Assembly: GCA_937879875.1 (NCBI GenBank)
Contig: CALFMN010000085.1
Location: 1-20,858, forward strand
Direction: 5' to 3'
Length of the DNA: 20,858 bases
Source of the DNA: an uncultured Chloroflexota bacterium
Lineage (GTDB): Bacteria > Chloroflexota > Dehalococcoidia > CAUJGQ01
Shown: in pieces, positions 6,643-14,242 of the stretch
Layout: each line of letters opens with the position of its first letter
Numbering within the stretch: the stretch's first letter is position 1
The notes under the pieces: model-generated
The model's database searches: none
What the model was told of the DNA's origin: nothing
The model's input: only the letters and a program-made list of their open reading frames with translations
Made by a program: the position numbers and the translations under genes

Positions 6643-7848
6643 ATGACTCGCGCGCACGACCGATCGACCCCTCACGCCGGGTTGCGGCGCATCGCCGCGC
6701 CGGCGCTGCTCTTCGCCTTCGCTTTGGCGCTGTTTGGCACGCTCGGCCGCACGCCGCCGCACGCCGCCGCCGCGCCCAACGCGGCGCTTGCCGCCGGGTC
6801 GAAGGCGTACGCCGGCATCTTCAAGGACAACACCGTGGCCGTGCTGGATACGGCGACCAACGCCGTGATCGGCAAGATCCCCGTGCCGGCCGGGCCGCAC
6901 GGCATCGTCGCCACGCCTGATGGCCGCCGCGTCTACGTCAGCAGCGACGGCGATTCCAAAGTCAGCGTGATCGACACGGCCACGGACACGATCACGGCGA
7001 CGATCGAAGTCGGCACCATGCCGCATGGCCTGGCGATCACACCTGATGGCAGGCTGGTGCTGGTGGCCGTGTTCGGCGCCAACCAGGTCGCCTTCATCGA
7101 TACGGCCACGAACGCGGTGATCGGACAGGCGCCGGTCGCCAGCCCGCACAACATCGCGATCACGCCGGACGGCCGCAGCGCCTACGTCGCCGCGCAGCCG
7201 CAGGGCAAGACCGCGCTGGTGATTCTGGACATCGCCTCACGCACGCAGACCGGCAACGTGCCGCTGGACAAGACGCCGCGCGCCCTCAACTTCAGCCCGG
7301 ACGGCAAGCAGCTCGAGTTCACGCTTGCGGGCGCCGATGCGTTGCAGGTGCTCGACCCGGCCACAAATCAGATCGCGGCCCAGATCCCCGTCGGCGCCTC
7401 GCCGCACCATCCGCTGTACGTGCCCGGCGGCGCCATGAGCCTGGTCGTGGCGCAGGGACCGGGTGAGCTGGACCTGATCGACCCGGTGAAGAATACGCTG
7501 CTGACAGCTGTGAAGGTCGGCGACATGCCGCACTGGATCGCGCTCACGCCCGACAGCAAAACGGCCTACGTGACCAATGAAAACTCGAACAACGTCTCCG
7601 TCGTCGATCTCGCCAGCCACGCCGTGACGGCGACGATCCCGGTTGGCAACGCGCCGCGCAAAATCGTGATCCTGCCGGCCGCCGCCGGCCAGTCCGGTGT
7701 GCGCGCCCTCGCGGCCACCGGCAGCGGCGGCCAGGCCGGCGGCGGCACGGACCGCACGCTGCTGATCGCCCTGTTCTCGGCGGCGCTGCTGCTGGCCGCG
7801 GCCTGCCTCGTCGCCTGGCGTGCCTCGGCGTCGGAAGCGGGGCGATAG
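6643..7848 (+). CDS. YVTN-type beta-propeller protein, membrane-anchored
   Basis: A 401-residue exported protein. Residues about 15-45 form a signal peptide or anchor (ALLFAFALALFGTLG then HAAAA). The body has about seven repeats of a 40-residue blade with VxVIDTAT, VxATIxVG, PHGxAITPDG and xxYVxS motifs, typical of YVTN/Lactonase-like beta-propellers. A C-terminal hydrophobic helix (TLLIALFSAALLLAAACLVAW) followed by basic residues would anchor it with the propeller outside. Such propellers bind ligands or partner proteins; no enzyme activity can be assigned. The ATG has GGGAGG 9 nt upstream. The cupredoxin gene starts 3 nt after its stop, and the fused sigma factor follows, so the three probably form one transcript acting at the cell surface. 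Confidence 0.9.
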   Translation: MTRAHDRSTPHAGLRRIAAPALLFAFALALFGTLGRTPPHAAAAPNAALAAGSKAYAGIFKDNTVAVLDTATNAVIGKIPVPAGPHGIVATPDGRRVYVSSDGDSKVSVIDTATDTITATIEVGTMPHGLAITPDGRLVLVAVFGANQVAFIDTATNAVIGQAPVASPHNIAITPDGRSAYVAAQPQGKTALVILDIASRTQTGNVPLDKTPRALNFSPDGKQLEFTLAGADALQVLDPATNQIAAQIPVGASPHHPLYVPGGAMSLVVAQGPGELDLIDPVKNTLLTAVKVGDMPHWIALTPDSKTAYVTNENSNNVSVVDLASHAVTATIPVGNAPRKIVILPAAAGQSGVRALAATGSGGQAGGGTDRTLLIALFSAALLLAAACLVAWRASASEAGR

Positions 7849-7851
7849 GCG

Positions 7852-8454
7852 ATGCGCTGCATTGGCAAAACTCGTCCGCTCTCACCCCTCTCCAAGAACT
7901 GGAGAGGGGCCGGGGGTGAGGCCAGGCGCGGCCTGTTGGTCGCCGCAGCAAGCCTCACGCTGCTGGTCGCGGGCGCGGCCTGTTCGAACGGGAACAACGG
8001 CTACGCTTCGAAGGCAGCGCCCGCGGCCGCCACGCAGCTTGCCGCGACACAGGCCGCGGCAACAGTCGGCGCGATCGCAAGCGTGGCCGCTACACCCCCG
8101 CCCACCGTTGCCGCGTCGCTGCCCGCGGCCGGTTCGGCAACGGCTTCGCCGGCGGCCAGCGTCGCTCCGACCAGCGCCGCAACGCCGCCGGGCGCGTCGG
8201 GGGCGCAGATGGCGGTGACGATCGGCGGCTTCGCCTTCGCGCCGGCCACGCTGCACGTGCCCGTGGGCGCGACGGTGATCTGGACGAACAACGACGCGGT
8301 AACGCACACGGTCACGCCGGACGCGGGCGGCATCGCCGATCACCAGCTCGCCGCCGGCACGAACTACAGCCAGACCTTTGCCAATGCGGGCACGTACAGC
8401 TATCACTGCTCCATCCATCCCTTTATGAAGGGTACGATCGTCGTCGGCGGTTAG
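7852..8454 (+). CDS. Cupredoxin (plastocyanin-like) exported copper protein
   Basis: A 200-residue protein. A signal sequence (RRGLLVAAASLTLLVAGAAC) ends at Cys44, so it may be a lipoprotein, although the lipobox is imperfect. An Ala/Thr/Pro/Ser-rich linker follows to about residue 118, then a type-1 copper domain: FAFAPATLHVPVGATVIWTN, with likely copper ligands His152 (VTHTV), Cys186, His189 and Met192 (YHCSIHPFM). It would carry electrons outside the membrane. The first about 23 residues are unusual for an N-terminus: codons 10-23 are made of a palindromic repeat (7881-7920), giving a long basic n-region. ATG at 7852 is the only in-frame start I find ahead of the signal core; its ribosome site is weak. 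It sits 3 nt after the YVTN gene and 46 nt before the sigma factor gene. Confidence 0.9.
   Translation: MRCIGKTRPLSPLSKNWRGAGGEARRGLLVAAASLTLLVAGAACSNGNNGYASKAAPAAATQLAATQAAATVGAIASVAATPPPTVAASLPAAGSATASPAASVAPTSAATPPGASGAQMAVTIGGFAFAPATLHVPVGATVIWTNNDAVTHTVTPDAGGIADHQLAAGTNYSQTFANAGTYSYHCSIHPFMKGTIVVGG
7881..7920. repeat. Palindromic repeat inside the cupredoxin signal region
   Basis: CCCCTCTCC (7885-7893) pairs with GGAGAGGGG (7901-7909) around a 7-nt loop, with an outer CTCA/TGAG pair at 7881-7884 and 7917-7920. Palindromes of this CTCACCCCTCTCC kind are, as I recall, common intergenic repeats in many bacterial genomes. Here it lies within an open reading frame. Confidence 0.75.
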
Positions 8455-8500
8455 GCGCGGCGGCGTAGACTGTGGCAGAGCGGCGACAGGAAGCACACGC

Positions 8501-9544
8501 ATGAACGCGGTTCAACCCATCCCATTGCGTCCGGACGCGCCGGACGAAGAGCTGATGCGGCAGCTGGCTGCCGGGCAACAAGAGGCGCTCGGCCCGCTCT
8601 ACGCCCGCTATGCGCCGCTGATCTACGGCCTCGGCGTGCGTTCGCTGGATGCCCCGGCGGCCGAAGAGGTCGTGCAAGACGTGCTGCTCTCCGTCTGGCG
8701 GGCGGCCGGCACCTACGACCCGGAGCGCGGCGCGGTGCGGTCGTGGGTCTTGCAGATCGCGCACTACCGTATTCTCAACGAGCTGCGCCGGCGCAGCCGC
8801 CGTCCGAAGGTCGAGCCCGACCCGGAGGGGCTGCGCCTGTTGGAGCTGCCCGATCGCGAGCCGGACCCGGCCGAGCTGGCTGAGCGCGCCGAAAGCCGCG
8901 CCGCCGTGCGCGCCGCGCTGGAAGAGCTGCCGCCGCCGCAGCGTCAGGTTCTGAACCTGGCCTTCTTCAGCGGGCTGACACACGAGCAGGTGGCGCAGCA
9001 GCTCGATCTGCCGCTCGGCACCACCAAGTCGCGCATCCGCTCAGGCATACAGAAGCTGCGTGTCGTGCTGGCGCCAGCGCTGGCGGTGGCAATCGTCGCG
9101 CTCGGCGGTGTGCTCACCGTGATCGGCGTGCGCTACCACGACGAGCTGGATCGCAGCGCTCAGCAGGGGCGCGGCCTGCGCCTGGTTACGACCAGCGACA
9201 CGACCGAGCTGCACCTTACGGCCGTGGCCGGCGCGCCGGCGGGTGTGCACGGCGCCTACCGCACCCGGCCGGGCGTGAGCACGGCGGTGGTCAGCATCTC
9301 CCACGCGCCGGCGGCGTCGCGGGGCGAGGTTTACCGCGCCTGGGTGCGCCACGGCTCTGCCTGGCGGCTGCTGGGCGTGCTGCGGCCCGATGCTTCCGGC
9401 AGCGGACTGCTGATCAGCGAGGGGCAGGATCTGACGCAGCTCCCCGACGAAGTGCAGGTCACGCTTGAGCCAGCGGGCCACACGGGCGCGGCGCCAGGCG
9501 GCAGCATCGTGATCGAGTGGGCACCGCCGCCCGGCGGGCAGTAG
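8501..9544 (+). CDS. ECF sigma factor fused to a membrane helix and RskA-like anti-sigma domain
   Basis: A 347-residue fusion. Residues 15-100 are sigma region 2 (LYARYAPLIYGLGVRSL, AEEVVQDVLLSVWRAAGTY, WVLQIAHYRILNELRRR). Residues about 135-188 are sigma region 4 (ALEELPPPQRQVLNLAFF, then LTHEQVAQQLDLPLGTTKSR). A transmembrane helix follows at about 189-210. Residues 225-340 resemble the extracytoplasmic domain of RskA (anti-sigma-K): EVYRAWVRHGSAWRLLGVL, then VQVTLEPAGHTGAAPGG. In usual systems the anti-sigma protein is separate and its cytoplasmic segment holds the sigma factor; here the sigma factor replaces that segment. It should therefore be tethered to the membrane, perhaps released by proteolysis. 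The ATG has AGGAAG 7 nt upstream. It is co-directional with the YVTN and cupredoxin genes, which it may control. Confidence 0.9.
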   Translation: MNAVQPIPLRPDAPDEELMRQLAAGQQEALGPLYARYAPLIYGLGVRSLDAPAAEEVVQDVLLSVWRAAGTYDPERGAVRSWVLQIAHYRILNELRRRSRRPKVEPDPEGLRLLELPDREPDPAELAERAESRAAVRAALEELPPPQRQVLNLAFFSGLTHEQVAQQLDLPLGTTKSRIRSGIQKLRVVLAPALAVAIVALGGVLTVIGVRYHDELDRSAQQGRGLRLVTTSDTTELHLTAVAGAPAGVHGAYRTRPGVSTAVVSISHAPAASRGEVYRAWVRHGSAWRLLGVLRPDASGSGLLISEGQDLTQLPDEVQVTLEPAGHTGAAPGGSIVIEWAPPPGGQ

Positions 9545-9552
9545 GCGGAGCG

Positions 9553-9572
9553 GGCGGGCGCTTGATCCCGCC
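9553..9572. terminator. Weak hairpin between convergent genes
   Basis: GGCGGG (9553-9558) can pair with CCCGCC (9567-9572) around an 8-nt loop, just after the sigma factor stop and before the convergent PilZ gene. There is no clear T run, so termination here is only possible. Confidence 0.3.
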
Positions 9573-9621
9573 TCCGAATCGCCTCTTGCTTCCATGATCG
9601 CGGGTGCCTGCAGCACAGCTA

Positions 9622-10152
9622 TCACAGAACCGCGGCACGGGGGGCCGCATCCTGCTGCCGCTGCTCGCGCCAGGCGCGGCGCAACTCTTCATAGAAGACG
9701 CGCCGTACGACCAGGTCGCGTTGCGCCTCGGTAAGGTTCGTGAACGAGAGCGCGGCCTGCCAGGCGCCGGCGGCGTCGCGCAAACGTACGATGCGCGCCG
9801 TTGCGTCGAAACGGTCGAGGCCGCGTCCGGGCGGCAGGTGCAGCCGCAGCAGCGCTTCGGTCGCCAGCACCTGCTCGGCCACGATCAGCGCCCCGCCGCC
9901 GCTCAGATCGACGACGCGCACACGGAAGCGCCGCGCACGGCCGCCCAGCAGGCTCGTCGCCTCCGCGTCCAGGCGCGGCGTCCAGATGCGGTAGTGTTCG
10001 CGCCGATTCGCCTCGTCGCTCGCCACCGCTCCGCGCTCCTCCTGCCTCTCCGTGCAGTGAGTATCGGCAGCGATGTCCGGGCTCCGAAGCGCCGGCGATG
10101 GAGATTGGCGTTGCCGTCGTGTTTCCACGGACAGTTGGTCGCAGGCAGACAT
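9622..10152 (-). CDS. PilZ-domain protein (probable c-di-GMP receptor)
   Basis: A 176-residue cytoplasmic protein. After a polar, low-complexity N-terminal 45 residues comes a PilZ domain with both binding motifs: RxxxR as R51-E-H-Y-R55 and DxSxxG as D82-L-S-G-G-G87. The beta-barrel strands follow (ALIVAEQVLATEALLRLHL, WQAALSFTNLTEAQRDLVV) and the C-terminal helix is charged (FYEELRRAWREQRQQ). The domain would bind cyclic di-GMP and pass the signal to a partner, often in motility, exopolysaccharide or envelope control. The ATG has GGGAGA 8 nt upstream. It is divergent from the chemoreceptor gene (130 bp between starts), fitting a role in motility or surface behaviour, but no target is shown by the sequence. 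Confidence 0.9.
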   Translation of the reverse strand: MSACDQLSVETRRQRQSPSPALRSPDIAADTHCTERQEERGAVASDEANRREHYRIWTPRLDAEATSLLGGRARRFRVRVVDLSGGGALIVAEQVLATEALLRLHLPPGRGLDRFDATARIVRLRDAAGAWQAALSFTNLTEAQRDLVVRRVFYEELRRAWREQRQQDAAPRAAVL

Positions 10153-10282
10153 AGGGACATCTCCCTACGCAGCATGGCACACCGGACCCGAGACTCAGGA
10201 GGGTGAACTCGCCAACGGCTTCACGTTGAGCCGAGACGACGCCCACACCGCTCGTATGGGCGGACAGGGGAGGATCCACGGC

Positions 10283-12343
10283 ATGGCCTGGTTTGGACGG
10301 TTGGGAATACGCACCAAGCTCTATCTTGGCTTCGGCGCCGTGCTCGCCATAACGGGCTCGGCCGCCGCGATCAACTTCGTGGCGGTTTCACAGCAGACCA
10401 GCACCTCCGATCGGGTCGTAACCCACCTTGAGCCGGCCAAAGCAGCGGCACGGGACATCGTGACCTGGGTGCGCAGCGCCGACGACGACGGCGCCTGGTA
10501 TGTCATGGCCACCGACCCCGCTTAGCTGCGGGATCTGATGACGACATACCGTGCCGACCTGCAGCAGGTGCAGGGCGCCGTGGCGCAGGCCCGTCAACTG
10601 GCGGACACACGCGATCAGCGCGCGGCGCTGGATCAGTTTGACAAATTCTGGAGCGGCCAGGACGGGTATCTGGCCGGCAACGAGGACGCCTTTGCGAAGA
10701 AGGACGCGGGCAACGCCGCCGCGGCCCAGGCAGCCTATGTGAGCGTGCCCTTCGTGCCGAGCCTCGATGCGGCACAGAAGTACATCGATGTCGTCCAGCG
10801 CGAGATTGCGTCCTCCACCCATACGATGGAGACCGAGAAGACGATCGTGCAGGATCTTGACCTGGGCCTGGGCGTGCTCGCCCTCGTGATCGGCGCCGCG
10901 GTCGCGTTCCTGCTCTCGGGCAGCATCGGACGGCGCGTGCGGCAGGCGGCCGCGGCCGCGCGCGGGCTGGCCGAGGGCGATCTCGACCAGCGCGTCGACC
11001 TGAACTCGACGGACGAGATCGGCGACCTCGCCCGCGCTTTCGCTGCGATGATCGCCTACCAGCGGCGCATGGCGGATACTGCCCGCGCGCTGGCCGGCGG
11101 CGATCTGAGCCGCGACGTGCAGCCCGCCGGAGAGCGCGACGAACTGGGCAACGCCTTCGCCGGCATGGTCAGCGGACTGCGCGAGCTCGTGCGCGGCATG
11201 CAAGCGGCCGCTGCGGATCTGGCCGCGGCCAGCAGTCAGCTTGGCAGCGCGGCTGAGCAGACCGGCGGCGCCGTGCAGCAGGTTACCGCCGCGGTGCAGG
11301 GCATCGCTGCCGGCGCTCAGGAAACCAGCCGCTCCGCCCTGAACAGTTCCGAAGCGGTGCAGCAGCTGGTGCAGGCGATCGACGGCATCGCCCGCGGCGC
11401 GGCAGAGCAAGCCCAGCAGGCGCAGACGGCGAGCAGCAGCACGCTCCAGATGGCGGAGCGCGTGCAGGCCGTGGCCGGCAAGGCGCAGAGCGTGGCCGAA
11501 ACGAGCAGCCAGGCGCGGCAGGCCGCGGAACACGGCGCTCAGGCCGTGACCGAGACCGTGCGCGGCATGGGTCAGATCACGCTGGTCGTAACCGAGGCCG
11601 CGGGCAAGGTCGAAGATCTCGGCCGGCTCGGCGACAAGATCGGCGCGGTGGTGGAGACGATCGACGACATCGCCGAGCAAACGAACCTGCTGGCGTTGAA
11701 CGCGGCGATCGAAGCGGCGCGGGCCGGCGAGCATGGCCGCGGCTTTGCCGTGGTCGCGGACGAGGTGCGCAAGCTGGCCGAGCGCAGCCAGCGCGAGACG
11801 AAGGCGATCGCCGGGCTGATCGAGCAGGTCCAGGCCGGCACGCGCGAAGCCGTCAGCGCCATTCAGGCCGGTACGAAGCGCGTGGACGAAGGCGCCGAAC
11901 GGGCCGACCAGGCGGGCCGCGCCCTGGCCGAGATCCAGCAGGCCGTGGAGAGCACGGTGGCGCAGGTGCTGGAGATCGCGGGCGCCGCCGCCGAGATGCA
12001 GGCCGGCGCCCAGAGCATGGTCGAAGCGATGACCGCGATCAGCGCCGTGGTCGAGGAGAACTCGGCAGCGACCGAAGAGATGGCCGCGCAGAGCGAGCAG
12101 GTGAGCGGCGCGATCGGCCGCATCAGCGCCGTCGCGGAAGAGAACTCGGCCACGACGGAAGAGGTCTCGGCCTCGGCGGAAGAGATGACGGCACAGGTGA
12201 CGGAGATGGGCGAGCAGGCGCGCACGCTTGCGGCCACGGCCGCTGAGCTGAAGGCGCTGGTGGACCGCTTCCAGCTCGAACAGATCATCTCCGAGCCGGA
12301 GCCTCAGGCAGACACGGCGCCCATCGAGCCGCTTGCGGCGTAG
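10283..12343 (+). pseudogene. Methyl-accepting chemotaxis protein interrupted by an in-frame TAG
   Basis: The reading frame is continuous from ATG 10283 (GGGGAGGA 8 nt upstream) to TAG 12341-12343 except for one amber codon at 10523-10525, codon 81 of 687. Both sides are normal chemoreceptor: TM1 at about residues 8-34, a helical extracellular domain, TM2 at about 193-213 (LGVLALVIGAAVAFLLSG), a HAMP domain and a second HAMP-like segment, then the signalling hairpin with EQTNLLALNAAIEAARAGEH and GFAVVADEVRKLAE. The region around the stop reads ATDPA-stop-LRDLM, as from one base change of CAG, GAG or AAG. An ATG 12 nt further (10538) could restart translation but would lose TM1. Ordinary TAG stops in at least six neighbouring genes argue against code reassignment. 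It could be a fresh pseudogene, a strain variant or an assembly error. Confidence 0.9.
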
Positions 12344-12377
12344 CCGCGTCCCGCTCGCGCTCAGGCAGATACCGGGT

Positions 12378-12408
12378 AAGCCGCCGCTCCCAGCAGGAGC
12401 GGCGGCTT
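12378..12408 (+). terminator. Rho-independent terminator after the chemoreceptor
   Basis: A perfect 13-bp stem, AAGCCGCCGCTCC (12378-12390) with GGAGCGGCGGCTT (12396-12408), loop CAGCA, followed by CCTTGTG. It lies 34 nt after the chemoreceptor stop codon. The A and T ends of the stem would let it work in both directions. Confidence 0.85.
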
Positions 12409-12537
12409 CCTTGTGCGGTGCGCGTCGCAAGGACGCCGATTCGCCCATCTGCTGGTTGGCGGCCCGAAGCGTCTCGCTATGGCGGAGAGATACCCGCGTG
12501 CGGTACGCTGCGCGCTGGACACGTGATGGTCGTGTTT

Positions 12538-12561
12538 CGTTATGCTGAAGCCAGCATAACG
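12538..12561. promoter_or_regulatory. Perfect palindrome upstream of the molybdenum hydroxylase operon
   Basis: CGTTATGCTG (12538-12547) and CAGCATAACG (12552-12561) are exact inverted repeats with a 4-nt centre AAGC. The arms are AT-richer than the surroundings. It lies 110 bp before the GTG of the FAD subunit and after the chemoreceptor terminator, so it is placed to be an operator or, in RNA, a leader hairpin. There is no T run to suggest termination. Confidence 0.6.
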
Positions 12562-12671
12562 ACGCTCTCGTGCTCAGCCGCTCAGCCGGGCGCGGATCGA
12601 AACAACCAGTGGTATGGGCACCGGCGTGCCGGTGACGCGAGCGCGGGTCGAGAGGCCCGAAGGAGAGGTTC

Positions 12672-13547
12672 GTGCAGGCGATCGAGTATCAGGCGCCGCA
12701 AACGGTGCACGAAGCGGTGGGGCTGCTGCAGGGCGCGGGCGAGAACGCGCGCGTGCTGGCCGGCGGCACCGACGTGATCGTGCAGGTACGCGAGGGGCGG
12801 CGGCCCAATGTCTCCCTTCTCGTGGACGTGAAGAAGATCCCCGAACTGACCAGCATCACCTTCGACCAACAACGCGGGCTGCGCGTCGGCGCCGCGGCGC
12901 CCTGCTACCGCATCTATGAGAATGAGATCGTGGGGCGGCTCTATCCAGCGCTGATCGACTCGGCCTCGCTGATCGGCGGCACGGCGATTCAGGGCCGCGC
13001 CAGCCTCGGCGGCAACCTCTGTAACGCCTCGCCCGCGGCCGACACGATCCCGACGCTGATCGCGCTGGCCGGCGTGGCGGAGATCGCCGGTCCGGAGGGC
13101 ACGCGCGAGCTGCCGGTCGAGCAGTTCTGCATCGCGCCGGGCCGCACAGTGCTGCAATCGGGCGAGATGTTAGTCGCGATCCGCTTCCCGACGCCGCAGC
13201 CGCGCTCGGGCGCCCGCTTCCTGCGCTTCATACCGCGCAACGAGATGGACATCGCCGTGGTCAACGCTGCCGCGTCCGTGCAGCTCGACGAGTCGCGCAA
13301 CCGCATCGTCTCGGCCCGCATCGCCATCGGCGCGGTGGCGCCCACGCCGCTGTTCCTTGAAGAGGCAGGCGCGGCACTGGCCGGCCAGGAGGCGAACGAG
13401 GCGTCGTTCCAGCGGGCGGCCGAGGTCGCGATGGCGGCCGCCCGCCCGATCGACGACATGCGCGGCAACATCGGCCAGCGCAAGCATTTGGTCGGCGTCA
13501 TGGTCCGCCGCGTGCTCGCCGGCGCCGTGGACCGGGCGAGGGCGTAG
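12672..13547 (+). CDS. Molybdenum hydroxylase FAD-binding subunit (CoxM-like)
   Basis: A 291-residue medium subunit of the xanthine dehydrogenase/CO dehydrogenase family. It accepts electrons from the iron-sulfur subunit and passes them to an outside acceptor. FAD-binding motifs are AGGTD at residues 30-34 and SLGGNLCNASPAAD at 111-124. The C-terminal domain (GAVAPTPLFLEEAG, IDDMRGNIGQRK) is as in CoxM proteins. The GTG start has AAGGAG 6 nt upstream and the protein begins at the family's usual point. It is first in an M-S-L order operon, but the next gene is 179 bp away, the gap filled with repeats. The substrate is set by the large subunit and is not known. Confidence 0.95.
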   Translation: MQAIEYQAPQTVHEAVGLLQGAGENARVLAGGTDVIVQVREGRRPNVSLLVDVKKIPELTSITFDQQRGLRVGAAAPCYRIYENEIVGRLYPALIDSASLIGGTAIQGRASLGGNLCNASPAADTIPTLIALAGVAEIAGPEGTRELPVEQFCIAPGRTVLQSGEMLVAIRFPTPQPRSGARFLRFIPRNEMDIAVVNAAASVQLDESRNRIVSARIAIGAVAPTPLFLEEAGAALAGQEANEASFQRAAEVAMAAARPIDDMRGNIGQRKHLVGVMVRRVLAGAVDRARA

Positions 13548-13574
13548 GTCGCAGGGCAAAGGGCGGAGGTCATA
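13547..13574 (+). repeat. Heptamer tandem repeat, 4 units, at the stop of the FAD subunit gene
   Basis: Units GGTCGCA, GGGCAAA, GGGCGGA, GGTCATA, consensus GGNNNNA. The array begins with the last base of the TAG stop codon. It has the same period, unit count and position relative to the gene as the array at 16769-16796. Confidence 0.75.
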
Positions 13575-13610
13575 GAACGCTCACCTGCCGCCCGCCACGC
13601 CGCCGGTCTT

Positions 13611-13633
13611 GTAGGGGCGCACGGCGCGCGCCC
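13611..13633 (+). repeat. Short hairpin repeat, GTAGGGGCGC family, copy 1
   Basis: GTAGGGGCGCAC, then GGC, then GCGCGCCC: an 8-bp stem with one mismatch and a GGC loop. Similar copies are at 14340-14364 (reverse strand) and 18619-18643. It lies in the gap between the FAD and iron-sulfur subunit genes. Confidence 0.7.
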
Positions 13634-13683
13634 AGCAGCGCCCCGCTGACTCACCGCACACCGGAACGCTCACAACACGATCG

Positions 13684-13719
13684 CCCCTTCTCCCATAGCG
13701 AAGCGTATGGGAGAAGGGG
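13684..13719. repeat. Palindromic repeat before the iron-sulfur subunit gene
   Basis: A perfect 13-bp inverted repeat: CCCCTTCTCCCAT (13684-13696) and ATGGGAGAAGGGG (13707-13719), with a 10-nt loop. The right arm and the purine run after it (13711-13726) supply the only ribosome-binding sequence for the gene at 13727. Confidence 0.85.
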
Positions 13720-13726
13720 AAGGGGG

Positions 13727-14221
13727 ATGAGGGCCATGCCTGGACGATTGCACATCGAATCGACGATCAACGGGGAAGCGGTCGACTTCCTCTGCGAGCC
13801 GCGCCAGAGCCTGCTCGAGGTGCTGCGCGACGAGCTGGGGCTGACGGGCGCCAAAGAGGGCTGCAACAACGGCAACTGCGGCGCCTGCTGCGTGATCATG
13901 GACGGCCGGATCGTCAACTCCTGCTGCGTGCTCGGCGCCGAGGCGCAGGACGCGGAGATCACAACGATCGAAGGCGTCGCCACGCCCGCCGGCCTGCACC
14001 CGTTGCAGCAGGCGTTTTTGGAAGAGGCCGCGCTGCAGTGCGGTGTCTGCACGCCGGGCTTCATCGTCGCGGCGAAGGCGCTTTTGGAGCAGAACCCGCA
14101 CCCGGACGAGCATGCGATCCGCTACTGGCTCGCCGGCAATCTCTGCCGCTGCACCGGCTACGACAAGATCGTGCGCGCCGTGCAGAAGGCGGCGGACATG
14201 CAAAGCGCGGTGAGCGTGTAA
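13727..14221 (+). CDS. Molybdenum hydroxylase iron-sulfur subunit (CoxS-like)
   Basis: A 164-residue subunit with two [2Fe-2S] clusters. The N-terminal plant-type site is Cys46, Cys51, Cys54 and Cys66 (GCNNGNCGACC, then NSCCV). The C-terminal four-helix site is Cys105 and Cys108 (QCGVCTPGF) with Cys140 and Cys142 (NLCRCTGYDKI). All eight ligands are present. It moves electrons from the molybdenum centre to FAD. Two starts are possible, ATG 13727 and ATG 13736, both downstream of a purine-rich stretch that comes from the palindromic repeat. It is the middle gene of the operon; 276 bp, mostly a repeat element, separate it from the large subunit gene. Confidence 0.95.
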   Translation: MRAMPGRLHIESTINGEAVDFLCEPRQSLLEVLRDELGLTGAKEGCNNGNCGACCVIMDGRIVNSCCVLGAEAQDAEITTIEGVATPAGLHPLQQAFLEEAALQCGVCTPGFIVAAKALLEQNPHPDEHAIRYWLAGNLCRCTGYDKIVRAVQKAADMQSAVSV

Positions 14222-14242
14222 GCGCGTGGCCCCCAACCCCTT

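Noticed and set aside
10523..10525. Reassignment of TAG as a sense codon
   Set aside because: At least six genes here (for example those ending at 5222, 7848, 8454, 9544, 12343 and 13547) use TAG as their stop at the expected family end.
10388..12448. A 686-residue open frame on the minus strand opposite the chemoreceptor
   Set aside because: It is a reverse-frame shadow of a GC-rich gene: rich in Arg, His, Leu and Gly with no motif, while the plus strand has clear chemoreceptor domains.
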